Shown: positions 1-5,214 of the stretch, piece by piece
How positions within the stretch are numbered: position 1 is the first letter of the stretch
How the letters are laid out: every line of letters begins with the position of its first letter
NCBI GenBank assembly: GCA_947303145.1
Contig: CAMYXB010000036.1
Span: forward strand, 1 to 8,757
Source: an uncultured Clostridia bacterium
GTDB taxonomy: Bacteria; Bacillota; Clostridia; Christensenellales; UBA1242
Length of the DNA: 8,757 nt
Reading direction: 5' to 3'
The notes under the pieces: model-generated
What the model was told of the DNA's origin: nothing
What the model saw: the letters and a program-made list of their open reading frames with translations, nothing else
The model's database searches: none
Translations under genes and position numbers: made by a program

Positions 1-111
1 AACCAGTGTCCACAATAGTGGCATCAATAATCTTTTTTTAGTCTTCTGCATTTTTTTCTCCTTTTGTGTTTTATTTTCAATTGATTGAAAAAATGATATA
101 ATTTTTTGCAT
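1..111 (-). CDS. N-terminus of an unidentified, probably exported protein (cut by window edge)
   Basis: Only the first 37 codons are visible, so the function is unknown. Two in-frame ATGs, at 111 and 51, each have a good ribosome binding site (GGAG 4 bases before the first, GGAG 6 bases before the second). From 51 the protein starts MQKTKKRLLMPLLWTLV, a short basic stretch followed by hydrophobic residues, as in a Sec signal peptide or a first membrane helix. From 111 it would carry 20 extra hydrophilic residues in front. A consensus promoter (130-158, minus) would start transcription near 122, so the 111 start lies on the transcript. The gene is divergent from the XRE regulator at 263 and is its obvious candidate target. 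The reading frame stays open to the edge. That it is a gene is fairly sure from promoter, RBS and frame; the choice between the two starts is open. Confidence 0.6.
   Translation of the reverse strand, partial: MQKIISFFQSIENKTQKEKKMQKTKKRLLMPLLWTLV
75..90. repeat. Perfect inverted repeat TTTCAAT-TG-ATTGAAA
   Basis: Seven-base arms (75-81 and 84-90) are separated by two bases. The ATTGA/TCAAT core resembles that of the larger palindrome at 155-173, so it could be a second binding site for the same regulator. It lies between the two candidate starts of the leftward gene. In such AT-rich DNA, chance is possible. Confidence 0.35.
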
Positions 112-129
112 TTTCTCCTTTTTTCCATC

Positions 130-158
130 ATTATATGATTATTTTCTTTAGTTGTCAA
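130..158 (-). promoter_or_regulatory. Consensus sigma-A-type promoter for the leftward gene
   Basis: On the minus strand, TTGACA (158-153) and TATAAT (135-130) are both perfect hexamers with a 17-base spacer. Predicted transcription start is near 122-123, about 11 bases before the ATG at 111, leaving just enough leader for the GGAG ribosome binding site. The -35 box overlaps the left arm of the palindrome at 155-173, a usual place for a repressor to block RNA polymerase. Confidence 0.8.
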
Positions 159-173
159 TCAAAATTTGATTGA
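155..173. promoter_or_regulatory. Probable operator: 19-bp palindrome in the divergent promoter region
   Basis: The sequence TCAATCAAAATTTGATTGA has perfect 9-base arms around a central A. It overlaps the -35 box of the leftward promoter and lies about 40 bases upstream of the -10 box of the XRE-type regulator gene. Palindromes of this size are typical sites for dimeric helix-turn-helix repressors of the Cro/CI/XRE class. Assignment to the neighbouring regulator is inference from position. Confidence 0.55.
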
Positions 174-214
174 TATTTCATCATTTTTGCAAATTTTATA
201 TCACAGAGTGAATG

Positions 215-220
215 TATAAT
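215..220 (+). promoter_or_regulatory. -10 box of the XRE regulator gene, weak -35
   Basis: TATAAT would place transcription start near 227, giving a leader of about 36 bases before the ATG at 263. No recognisable -35 hexamer sits 15-18 bases upstream (AT-rich, around 191-199), in contrast to the perfect divergent promoter. This suggests a weak or regulated promoter. Confidence 0.5.
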
Positions 221-262
221 ATGCTTGTTATAGTCTAAAATACAAATATAGAGGGGAGATTT

Positions 263-583
263 ATGAAAAAATTGGACTATGATGATGTGATAAACAGGAT
301 AGGGTTCTTTAGAAACAGAGCCAACCTCAGTGCTAGGGAGCTCAGTTTTCGGCTAGACAAGGGCGAACTATATGTGACGAGGATAGAGAGCAAGCAAGTG
401 GAACTAAGAGTGAGTACTCTACTGCAGATATTGGACGTTCTAGGGATAACTGCACAAGATTTTTTCTATCTAGGTGGGGAATACAATGAAGAGGACAAGC
501 ATCTACTTGATGTCTACTCTTCTCTCTCTAGTGATAATAAAAAATTTGCAATGGAGTTCTTGAAAAAGCTAAAATGCAACTAA
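263..583 (+). CDS. XRE-family helix-turn-helix transcriptional regulator (106 aa)
   Basis: This is a small cytoplasmic DNA-binding protein of the Cro/CI (XRE) class. Residues about 12-67 form the helix-turn-helix domain: IGFFRNRANLSARELSFRL, then a recognition-helix region with YVTRIESKQVE, then VSTLLQILDVLGITAQDFF, the usual end of this fold. A short acidic and polar tail (73-106) may mediate dimerisation, and there is no ligand or protease domain. The ATG has a strong ribosome binding site (GAGGGGAG, 251-258) 4 bases upstream. It is divergent from the gene ending at the left edge, with a palindromic operator candidate between, so it most likely controls that gene and itself. No terminator is visible before the spoVG promoter, so some read-through into spoVG is possible. 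The family is sure; the regulon is inferred. Confidence 0.88.
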   Translation: MKKLDYDDVINRIGFFRNRANLSARELSFRLDKGELYVTRIESKQVELRVSTLLQILDVLGITAQDFFYLGGEYNEEDKHLLDVYSSLSSDNKKFAMEFLKKLKCN

Positions 584-617
584 TTTTCAAAAAAAACAAA
601 AAATTACTGCAAATTGT

Positions 618-647
618 TTGACTTATTGTGAAAAAATCGTGTAAAAT
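618..647 (+). promoter_or_regulatory. spoVG promoter
   Basis: TTGACT (618-623) and TAAAAT (642-647) are separated by 18 bases, with predicted start near 654 and a leader of about 40 bases. I do not see a sigma-H type promoter, which drives spoVG in Bacillus subtilis, so vegetative expression is more likely here. Confidence 0.65.
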
Positions 648-694
648 ATCTTTAAGTTGAGATGAAATCAACAAAAAAAGGAAGGTAAACAACT

Positions 695-967
695 TTGGAC
701 ATTTCAGACATAAGAGTAAGGCTGGTCAAAAAAGATGGAAGCAAACTTAAAGCCGTGGCATCTATGACCATAGATGGATGCTTCGTAGTCCATGACATCA
801 AGATAGTGGAAGGAGAGCAAGGGTGCTTCATCGCTATGCCTAACAGGAAGACTATGGATGGCGAATACAAAGACATAGTCCACCCACTCAACAGCGAGAC
901 AAGAGAGATGATGAAGAATCTCATTCTTGCTGAATATGAGAAAGCACAACAAGAAGAACAAGAATAA
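695..967 (+). CDS. spoVG: SpoVG family RNA/DNA-binding regulator (TTG start)
   Basis: SpoVG is a small conserved protein of Bacillota that binds nucleic acid and acts as a post-transcriptional or global regulator; in Bacillus it affects septation during sporulation. This 90-residue protein starts MDISDIRVRLVKKDG and carries the family landmarks LKAVASMTIDGCFVVHDIKI, GCFIAMPNRKT and YKDIVHPLNSETR, then an acidic/Gln-rich end. Length is normal for the family. The start is TTG: the only upstream in-frame ATG (662) is cut off by a TAA at 686, GGAAGG (680-685) lies 9 bases before TTG, and family members start at this point. It has its own promoter (618-647) and a strong terminator (978-1025), so it appears monocistronic. 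The gene calling is very secure; its targets in this organism are unknown. Confidence 0.95.
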   Translation: MDISDIRVRLVKKDGSKLKAVASMTIDGCFVVHDIKIVEGEQGCFIAMPNRKTMDGEYKDIVHPLNSETREMMKNLILAEYEKAQQEEQE

Positions 968-977
968 ATAATACTAG

Positions 978-1025
978 CAAGAGTTTGCCTCTTATACAAT
1001 AGGAGCGAGCTCTTGTATTTTTTAT
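978..1025 (+). terminator. Rho-independent terminator of spoVG
   Basis: A 14-position stem (978-991 with 1002-1015, CAAGAG against CTCTTG at the base, several G-U pairs, one mismatch) with a 10-base loop is followed by TATTTTTTATT. Confidence 0.85.
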
Positions 1026-1082
1026 TATTCTCTTTTCTTAGAGGAGGAGCATTTGTCGTGACAATAATTTGCGAATATTGCT

Positions 1083-1111
1083 TTGAACAAGCATGGCAAG
1101 TGTGATACAAT
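1083..1111 (+). promoter_or_regulatory. Extended -10 promoter of the Fn3-like membrane protein gene (leaderless)
   Basis: TTGAAC (1083-1088), a 17-base spacer and TACAAT (1106-1111) preceded by TGA (extended -10). The hexamer ends 6 bases before the ATG at 1118, so the predicted transcription start coincides with the start codon. An in-frame TGA at 1103-1105 rules out an earlier start, and no Shine-Dalgarno sequence lies next to 1118. Confidence 0.7.
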
Positions 1112-1117
1112 GTCAAT

Positions 1118-1819
1118 ATGGAAAATAACGAAAGTCAAATCACACCTACGAATTATCGGCAACTGCACCCAGATAGTATTTATAAGCCAAAAAACGACTA
1201 TTGTCGATATAAAAATGAGGTGAAGTCTCAAACTGCGGGGAAAAGTGAACTAAAAGCCACGACAAGTGGCACCACTTCAAAGCATCAAAAGAGGGTGGCG
1301 GATACGACCAATATATTCAAATCTTTCTTGGCTATAGTATCCACTATCATTGTGGCGGTGGTGGGGGTGTCTTCAATCACCACCAATGTAAAAGCGCATC
1401 TTGATTGGCTGGAGGTGAGTGAAACGGCGGTGTATTATTCGCTGTATCTCACTGATTATGATGAGGGCACCACTTGTTATGTCACTTTGCACAACGACTT
1501 TGTGGACAGAAGAGAAGAAATAACGGACAACAGCATACAAGGTTATTTTGAGAACTTACAGCCCAATATGTATTACACATTGTCAGTTAAAGCAGATGGC
1601 AAGGTGATACTTGAGCGGACTATATATACTCGACTGCGCAGAGGGAGCGACTATGACTATCCCAAGGACGACGAGCCATACTATACTGACGACAAAGAAG
1701 ACGACTACATCGATGATGACATACAAGATGACATCGATAATGACATAGAAGATGATATACAAGACAACATTTATGACGAAGAGGACGAGCAGGACTACGA
1801 TTATCCCAGCAATGACTGA
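1118..1819 (+). CDS. Single-pass membrane protein with Fn3-like domain and acidic Ile-Asp repeat tail
   Basis: I do not recognise a named family. The 233 residues divide into a polar N-terminal part (1-66), one membrane helix (about 67-88) preceded by the basic KHQKR, a beta-rich fibronectin-III-like domain (about 96-172, with FENLQPNMYYTLSVKADGK matching the Fn3 F/G strand region), and a very acidic tail (178-233). By the positive-inside rule the Fn3-like domain and tail are outside the cell. The tail has isoleucine at every fourth position (198, 202, 206, 210, 214, 218) between Asp/Glu/Gln/Asn, and is bracketed by two copies of YDYP (179-182 and 227-230), suggesting a cation-binding or wall-contacting segment. 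Thirty-one bases separate it from the MscS gene with no terminator between, so the two are probably co-transcribed. The start is fixed by an in-frame stop just upstream and appears leaderless. Confidence 0.85.
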   Translation: MENNESQITPTNYRQLHPDSIYKPKNDYCRYKNEVKSQTAGKSELKATTSGTTSKHQKRVADTTNIFKSFLAIVSTIIVAVVGVSSITTNVKAHLDWLEVSETAVYYSLYLTDYDEGTTCYVTLHNDFVDRREEITDNSIQGYFENLQPNMYYTLSVKADGKVILERTIYTRLRRGSDYDYPKDDEPYYTDDKEDDYIDDDIQDDIDNDIEDDIQDNIYDEEDEQDYDYPSND

Positions 1820-1850
1820 GGTGAGTAAATAAAATATTTAGGAGAAAAAG

Positions 1851-2879
1851 ATGGAAAAACAAAAGAAAAAAATAAGGAAAGGGACAATAATCGCACTATC
1901 TATATTGGGGGCTGTCAACATAGCCATATATGCGCTGCATAGTTATATATTTGGCGAAGAGTCCATATTTAATAGAGCCATTAGTAGCAATGACTTTATT
2001 AACGGAGTGTATCAAAAGATACCTTGTGTGCTCAGGTGCATACAAATAGTCACTATTTCGTGGCTAACAATATTGATTATTCGTTTTGTGCTCAACAAAT
2101 TGCTCGCTAGGTCGAATAGAAGCACGACCATTGTTAAACTGCTCAATAGTTTTATTAAATATCTCATCATGATAATAGCCTTTATGATGGTGCTAAATGT
2201 GTGGGGAGTGGACACCTCCACATTGCTCGCCAGTGCTGGAATACTAAGTCTGGTGATAGGACTTGGCGCTCAGAGCCTCATATCTGATGTTATCGCTGGC
2301 ATATTCATAGTGATAGAGGGTGAGTATCAAGTGGGGGATATAGTGATAATAGATGGCTGGCGTGGCACTGTGGACGAGATAGGTATACGCACCACCAAGG
2401 TTATAGACTGGCAGGGGAATATCAAGATTATCAACAATAGTGCCATATCCTCCATCATCAATCAGTCTAAGGAACTCTCCGTCACCACTTGCGTAGTAGC
2501 GGTAGATTATAGAGAATCTATACCTAGAGTGGAACTTATCATAAAGAATAACATAGAAAGGATTAGGTCCGCTATACCAGAGATAGTGGACGGCCCATAT
2601 TACAAGGGCGTGGACAGCCTAGGTGACTCCAGCGTAAATCTGCTATTTGTCGCCACTGTTAAAGAGAGTGACTACTACGTAGTCCAAAGGGCGCTAAATA
2701 GAGAGATTAAACTAATCTTCGATGAAAATGACGTAAGTATTCCATTCCCTCAAATCACGCTCAACAATCCGGAGCATTTTGACAAAAAAGCCACCAAGAC
2801 GGATAGCAAAAAGGCAAGCGATTTTGCCTCAGAGCAGAGGACAAAGTCTAAAAATATGGAAGACACCAACGTTCAGTAA
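1851..2879 (+). CDS. MscS-family small-conductance mechanosensitive ion channel
   Basis: This channel opens under membrane tension and releases solutes on hypo-osmotic shock. The 342 residues show a basic N-terminus, a membrane helix at 11-31, one at 59-85 and one at 100-119, then the pore helix (about 124-155) rich in Gly/Ala with the MscS signature LGAQSLISDVIAGIFIVIEG. The beta-domain follows (about 158-215, YQVGDIVIIDGWRGTVDEIG and KIINNSAI) and then the cytoplasmic alpha/beta vestibule (about 216-305, ending FPQITL). A Lys/Ser-rich tail of about 35 residues is extra. It belongs to the small YkuT/MscS type, with a large loop between the first two helices. The ATG is preceded by TTAGGAG (spacing 6). 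It is probably translated from the same transcript as the Fn3-like protein upstream, which may be an accessory subunit; that is inference. The family assignment is secure. Confidence 0.95.
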   Translation: MEKQKKKIRKGTIIALSILGAVNIAIYALHSYIFGEESIFNRAISSNDFINGVYQKIPCVLRCIQIVTISWLTILIIRFVLNKLLARSNRSTTIVKLLNSFIKYLIMIIAFMMVLNVWGVDTSTLLASAGILSLVIGLGAQSLISDVIAGIFIVIEGEYQVGDIVIIDGWRGTVDEIGIRTTKVIDWQGNIKIINNSAISSIINQSKELSVTTCVVAVDYRESIPRVELIIKNNIERIRSAIPEIVDGPYYKGVDSLGDSSVNLLFVATVKESDYYVVQRALNREIKLIFDENDVSIPFPQITLNNPEHFDKKATKTDSKKASDFASEQRTKSKNMEDTNVQ

Positions 2880-2909
2880 AGATGTTTTGTGTCAAAAAAA
2901 TATATATAA

Positions 2910-2942
2910 ATGGCTAAGAATAACTAACTTGGCCGTTTTTTT
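2910..2942 (+). terminator. Terminator after the MscS gene
   Basis: The stem ATGGCTAAG/CTTGGCCGT (2910-2918 with 2928-2936, two G-U pairs) closes a 9-base loop and runs into seven T. It ends the Fn3/MscS unit. Read on the minus strand the two wobble pairs become mismatches, so it would be weaker for the convergent gene ending at 3003. Confidence 0.8.
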
Positions 2943-3002
2943 ATAATTATTATATATCTTGCCACTTCGGCAATTAAATCAAAGAGTGTATATCTACCAT
3001 GC

Positions 3003-4103
3003 TTACAGATTGATTATTATATAGTATCCCGTCTCGAGATATAATATAATCACAGCGAAGAAGAACATGGCGAGCGTTACCATATCCCAAACATTTGACC
3101 TAGGCTTTCTCGTGTAGGATAGGAGCATAATCAGCGGAGTGCAGAGTGCGAAATAGAAGTTAAGCCCTATCCCATAGAATAGCAGCCAAGGATTGATGAT
3201 TAGTAATAAGAAGTCTATGATGCAAACAAACAAAGTAATGACGGCCATGGCTATGCTGACCTCTAGTGAACTCCTATTGCTAGAGCAATATTTTTCGAAC
3301 TCCTCTTGCGTTCCTCCCCATTTGAAGAAGAGGTGCTGTCGCAATTTGATAAAAAATGCTATGCCAAAGAATATGGCATATATGGCTAGTGACCTACATG
3401 GAAGTATGGCGAGTATTGCGACAGGCAGGTCTATAATCTCTATATTGTATAATCCATAAAGCACAGATGCCCCTATGGTTAATAAGGCAGGGATAATGGA
3501 TAGGAGTCTAAATATGGCAAGTCGATTTTTCCCCTCCAGCCTCTTTGGTGTGTAGAATAAGAAGAAATAGAACAGAGAAAAGAGTGTCAAGTCCACGAAA
3601 ACATTGTAGTTAATTACTTTCCCAAACAATTTTTTCGCCACCAAATCTGCGAGGAGGTAGGCAGATGATGGGTCGTCTGGGCTTATGGAGTGGGCTATGC
3701 CTATGAGATATCTATAGAAACCGAAGATAATAAGTAGATATACGCCGATGGCTATCACTGAGTAGACAATCAGCATCTTCTTTATCTTGGTCTTGCTGTT
3801 TATTATGACGCAGAAGTTGGCTATCAGGAACATAGGAAGTGAGAACATAGACAATGTGTCCAGCACATTTGCGACGTTTAGCGTGCTCTCAGAGAGGTCA
3901 ATAAATTTGCCCACTAGACTGATACACAAGTAAACTTGAGCAAAAAAGAGTAGCACGAAGCCAATGGTCTTCATACTTCTACTAGATAGAAATCCACGAT
4001 ATTTAATATCCTTTTTGCCAAGCAATCTATCTATCCTATATCTATTGTCCTTCCCTACTTCAAACAAAGGTCGAGAGGCAGTTTTTTCTACATCTTCATT
4101 CAT
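3003..4103 (-). CDS. Polytopic membrane protein of unknown function (366 aa)
   Basis: I do not recognise a family. After a hydrophilic N-terminus of about 44 residues with many charges (MNEDVEKTASRPLFEV, RYRIDRLLGKK) there are about nine membrane segments, near residues 45-67, 80-102, 110-135, 167-186, 196-219, 225-253, 281-303, 306-329 and 339-358. A hydrophilic loop at 258-280 contains KWGGTQEEFEKY, and another at 137-162 contains SPDDPSS. No ATP-binding, catalytic or transporter signature is visible; two groups of helices separated by the 258-280 loop might suggest a transporter-like or polymer-export fold, but this is only a guess. The gene is convergent with the MscS gene. Its ATG follows an extended -10 box by 9 bases and has no Shine-Dalgarno sequence, so it is probably nearly leaderless. 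Confidence 0.8.
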   Translation of the reverse strand: MNEDVEKTASRPLFEVGKDNRYRIDRLLGKKDIKYRGFLSSRSMKTIGFVLLFFAQVYLCISLVGKFIDLSESTLNVANVLDTLSMFSLPMFLIANFCVIINSKTKIKKMLIVYSVIAIGVYLLIIFGFYRYLIGIAHSISPDDPSSAYLLADLVAKKLFGKVINYNVFVDLTLFSLFYFFLFYTPKRLEGKNRLAIFRLLSIIPALLTIGASVLYGLYNIEIIDLPVAILAILPCRSLAIYAIFFGIAFFIKLRQHLFFKWGGTQEEFEKYCSSNRSSLEVSIAMAVITLFVCIIDFLLLIINPWLLFYGIGLNFYFALCTPLIMLLSYTRKPRSNVWDMVTLAMFFFAVIILYLETGYYIIINL

Positions 4104-4112
4104 AATTTTTTT

Positions 4113-4142
4113 ATTATATCACAAACATTGTCCTTTTGTGAC
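4113..4142 (-). promoter_or_regulatory. Extended -10 promoter of the minus-strand membrane protein gene
   Basis: On the minus strand TGATATAAT (TATAAT at 4118-4113) follows a moderate -35 box GTCACA (4142-4137) with an 18-base spacer. Predicted start is near 4105-4107, leaving 2-4 bases before the ATG at 4103. The bases between are only A and T, with no ribosome binding site. Confidence 0.6.
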
Positions 4143-4150
4143 TAAAAAAA

Positions 4151-4165
4151 TCGAATTTAATCAAA
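4151..4165 (+). repeat. 15-bp direct repeat, copy 1 (TCGAATTTAATCAAA)
   Basis: This is identical to 4231-4245, exactly 80 bases away. It lies just upstream of the -35 box of the minus-strand membrane protein gene. The pair encloses the hairpin at 4199-4223. Confidence 0.75.
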
Positions 4166-4198
4166 ATCTTTATTTTGAAAAACATGTTATTGTATAAC

Positions 4199-4229
4199 AA
4201 AAGCCCACGCTTTGTGGACTTTTATTATT
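4199..4229 (+). terminator. Terminator-like hairpin with no matching upstream gene
   Basis: AAAAGCCCAC (4199-4208) pairs with GTGGACTTTT (4214-4223) with one C-A mismatch and a loop of GCTTT, followed by ATTATT. On the minus strand the same hairpin is followed by TTTTGTTATA and could end the transcript from the beta-domain gene at 4582-5142. No plus-strand gene lies directly upstream, so its owner is unclear. Confidence 0.55.
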
Positions 4230-4230
4230 G

Positions 4231-4245
4231 TCGAATTTAATCAAA
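4231..4245 (+). repeat. 15-bp direct repeat, copy 2 (TCGAATTTAATCAAA)
   Basis: This is the exact second copy of 4151-4165. It immediately precedes the plus-strand stretch with the possible gene remnants. Confidence 0.75.
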
Positions 4246-4357
4246 CACTAAATAGGAGTGTCCTGAAAGAGCAAGCCCGCTTGAATTATGGGAAAGTTGT
4301 AGACGCTATCAAGGAGCCTGATTGTTTGAGGTTGAGAATAAATAGTGGGGAAAGAAA

Positions 4358-4444
4358 ATGACAGATTATATCCCCGGCAAGGACAGCAACCCAGATATAT
4401 TCTCTTACAATTTGTCGAGCCTAGATATCTGGCAAACACACTAA
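4358..4444 (+). pseudogene. Possible truncated remnant, 28-codon ORF starting MTDYIPGKDSNPD
   Basis: An ATG preceded by GGGGAAAG (4347-4354) opens a 28-codon frame, MTDYIPGKDSNPDIFSYNLS and eight more residues, then TAA. The opening resembles, from memory, the start of small hypothetical proteins that begin M(A/T)DYIPxxD, which are normally well over 100 residues; I cannot verify this without a search. The ATG overlaps the TGA of another open stretch (about 4263-4361, containing KEQARLNYGKVVDAIKEPD), which lacks a standard start codon. Both could be pieces of decayed genes; a real short peptide gene is the alternative. Confidence 0.3.
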
Positions 4445-4581
4445 GTGAGCAAGATGTGGTCAAGATGCACAGAGAGATTCTTTTCCTAGATATATTCCTA
4501 ATGACTCGCCTCATTCCTCTAGGGGTGGATATGGTTATATCATAGGGTGTGGAGGTGGAGGTGAGATTTAGATAAACTTTT

Positions 4582-5142
4582 TTAACCATTGTTCTCTACA
4601 AAATCTAGCACTGCACTGCTTACAGGGAGTCCGGAGTAAGTGCCGTCACCCAGTGTGATAGATTGCGTGGTGGGAATATGAGTGTTTAGGATATATTCTG
4701 TCTGTGTCGCACTCCCCATGCCCACTATGAACACGTCTGGGTATATATTGTGCTCAGTGTCAGAAGCCAGTTGCTTGAAGTAAAGTGTATATGGCGCTTC
4801 GGTGGAGCCATAAGGGACGTTGTTAAACACTGCAGTGCCAGTGCTATCTATATTCACTGCACTGCCGTATTCTATGTCTCCTGTTTGGTCTGTCATGACC
4901 ACATTTCCACTGGTTATGGGAGTCCCTCCCTCCGCTCCTGTTTCATTGAAAATGATGGTGAGAGTGCCAGAGGCTGTGAGAGTGAAAGTCCCTGTGCCAG
5001 TAGGAGATGTGGCAGTGTAGGTGGTGGGAGATAAAGAGGTGATATCATATCCGGGGGCATATGTCGCAGAGACCGTATAGTTGCCCGGTGTCATCATTTG
5101 TGAGCCTGTTCCATTGGTGATGGATACATTATAATTGGCCAT
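4582..5142 (-). CDS. Thr/Ser/Gly-rich beta-domain protein, function unknown
   Basis: This 186-residue protein begins MANYNVSITNGTGSQMM. An upstream in-frame ATG at 5187 is rejected because AAAGGAG (GGAG at 5152-5149) sits 6 bases before the ATG at 5142. The sequence alternates short hydrophobic strands with Thr, Ser, Gly and Asn, typical of Ig-like or CnaB/prealbumin-like beta sandwiches. A first domain (about 1-67) has GNYTVSATYAPGYD and TGTFTLTASGTLTI; a second (about 70-150) has GGTPITSGNVVM, AVFNNVPYG and APYTLYFKQLASD; a short third part ends SGLPVSSAVLDF. There is no signal peptide, no membrane anchor and no LPXTG sorting signal, which is odd for such a sequence and would fit a phage-type structural or intracellular particle protein, though no phage gene is nearby. 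It is divergent from the Nudix gene. That it is coding is secure; its role is unknown. Confidence 0.8.
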   Translation of the reverse strand: MANYNVSITNGTGSQMMTPGNYTVSATYAPGYDITSLSPTTYTATSPTGTGTFTLTASGTLTIIFNETGAEGGTPITSGNVVMTDQTGDIEYGSAVNIDSTGTAVFNNVPYGSTEAPYTLYFKQLASDTEHNIYPDVFIVGMGSATQTEYILNTHIPTTQSITLGDGTYSGLPVSSAVLDFVENNG

Positions 5143-5176
5143 GATTTTCTCCTTTATTGGACATTTCGTCCTAAGC

Positions 5177-5206
5177 AAAATATTCATTTTTTCGCAAAAG
5201 TGTTAA
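5177..5206 (-). promoter_or_regulatory. Likely promoter of the beta-domain protein gene
   Basis: On the minus strand TTAACA (5206-5201) and TATTTT (5182-5177) have an 18-base spacer, giving a leader of about 28 bases that holds the AAAGGAG site. The match to consensus is moderate. It lies close to the divergent Nudix promoter (-35 boxes 8 bases apart), so the two may compete. Confidence 0.45.
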
Positions 5207-5214
5207 AAAAAATA

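Larger units (their letters stand above)
4104..4581. other. 478-bp stretch without a convincing gene
   Basis: The left end holds the promoter of the minus-strand membrane protein. It then contains a 15-bp direct repeat around a hairpin (4151-4245) and short plus-strand open frames (about 4254-4444) that could be remnants. The longest open frame is on the minus strand (4248-4589, 113 codons) and begins with an ATG overlapping the TAA of the beta-domain gene. It reads as a Ser/Arg/Cys-rich sequence without recognisable domain or ribosome binding site, so I do not call it. A decayed gene or insertion scar is the simplest reading. Confidence 0.5.

Noticed and set aside
652..1116. Minus-strand open frame of 154 codons
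   Set aside because: It lies antisense over spoVG, which is certain, and over its terminator and the next promoter.
2971..2985. Hairpin TTGCC/GGCAA as terminator of the minus-strand membrane gene
   Set aside because: The stem is only 5 bp and no T-run follows on the minus strand.
4248..4589. Minus-strand open frame of 113 codons whose ATG overlaps the stop of the beta-domain gene
   Set aside because: The overlap looks like coupling, but there is no SD, the composition is Ser/Arg/Cys-rich without recognisable domains, and the opposite strand has equally plausible fragments. Left as unassigned sequence.
4750..5034. Plus-strand open frames over the beta-domain gene
   Set aside because: No SD and no domain; the minus-strand frame has promoter, SD and regular beta-domain composition.
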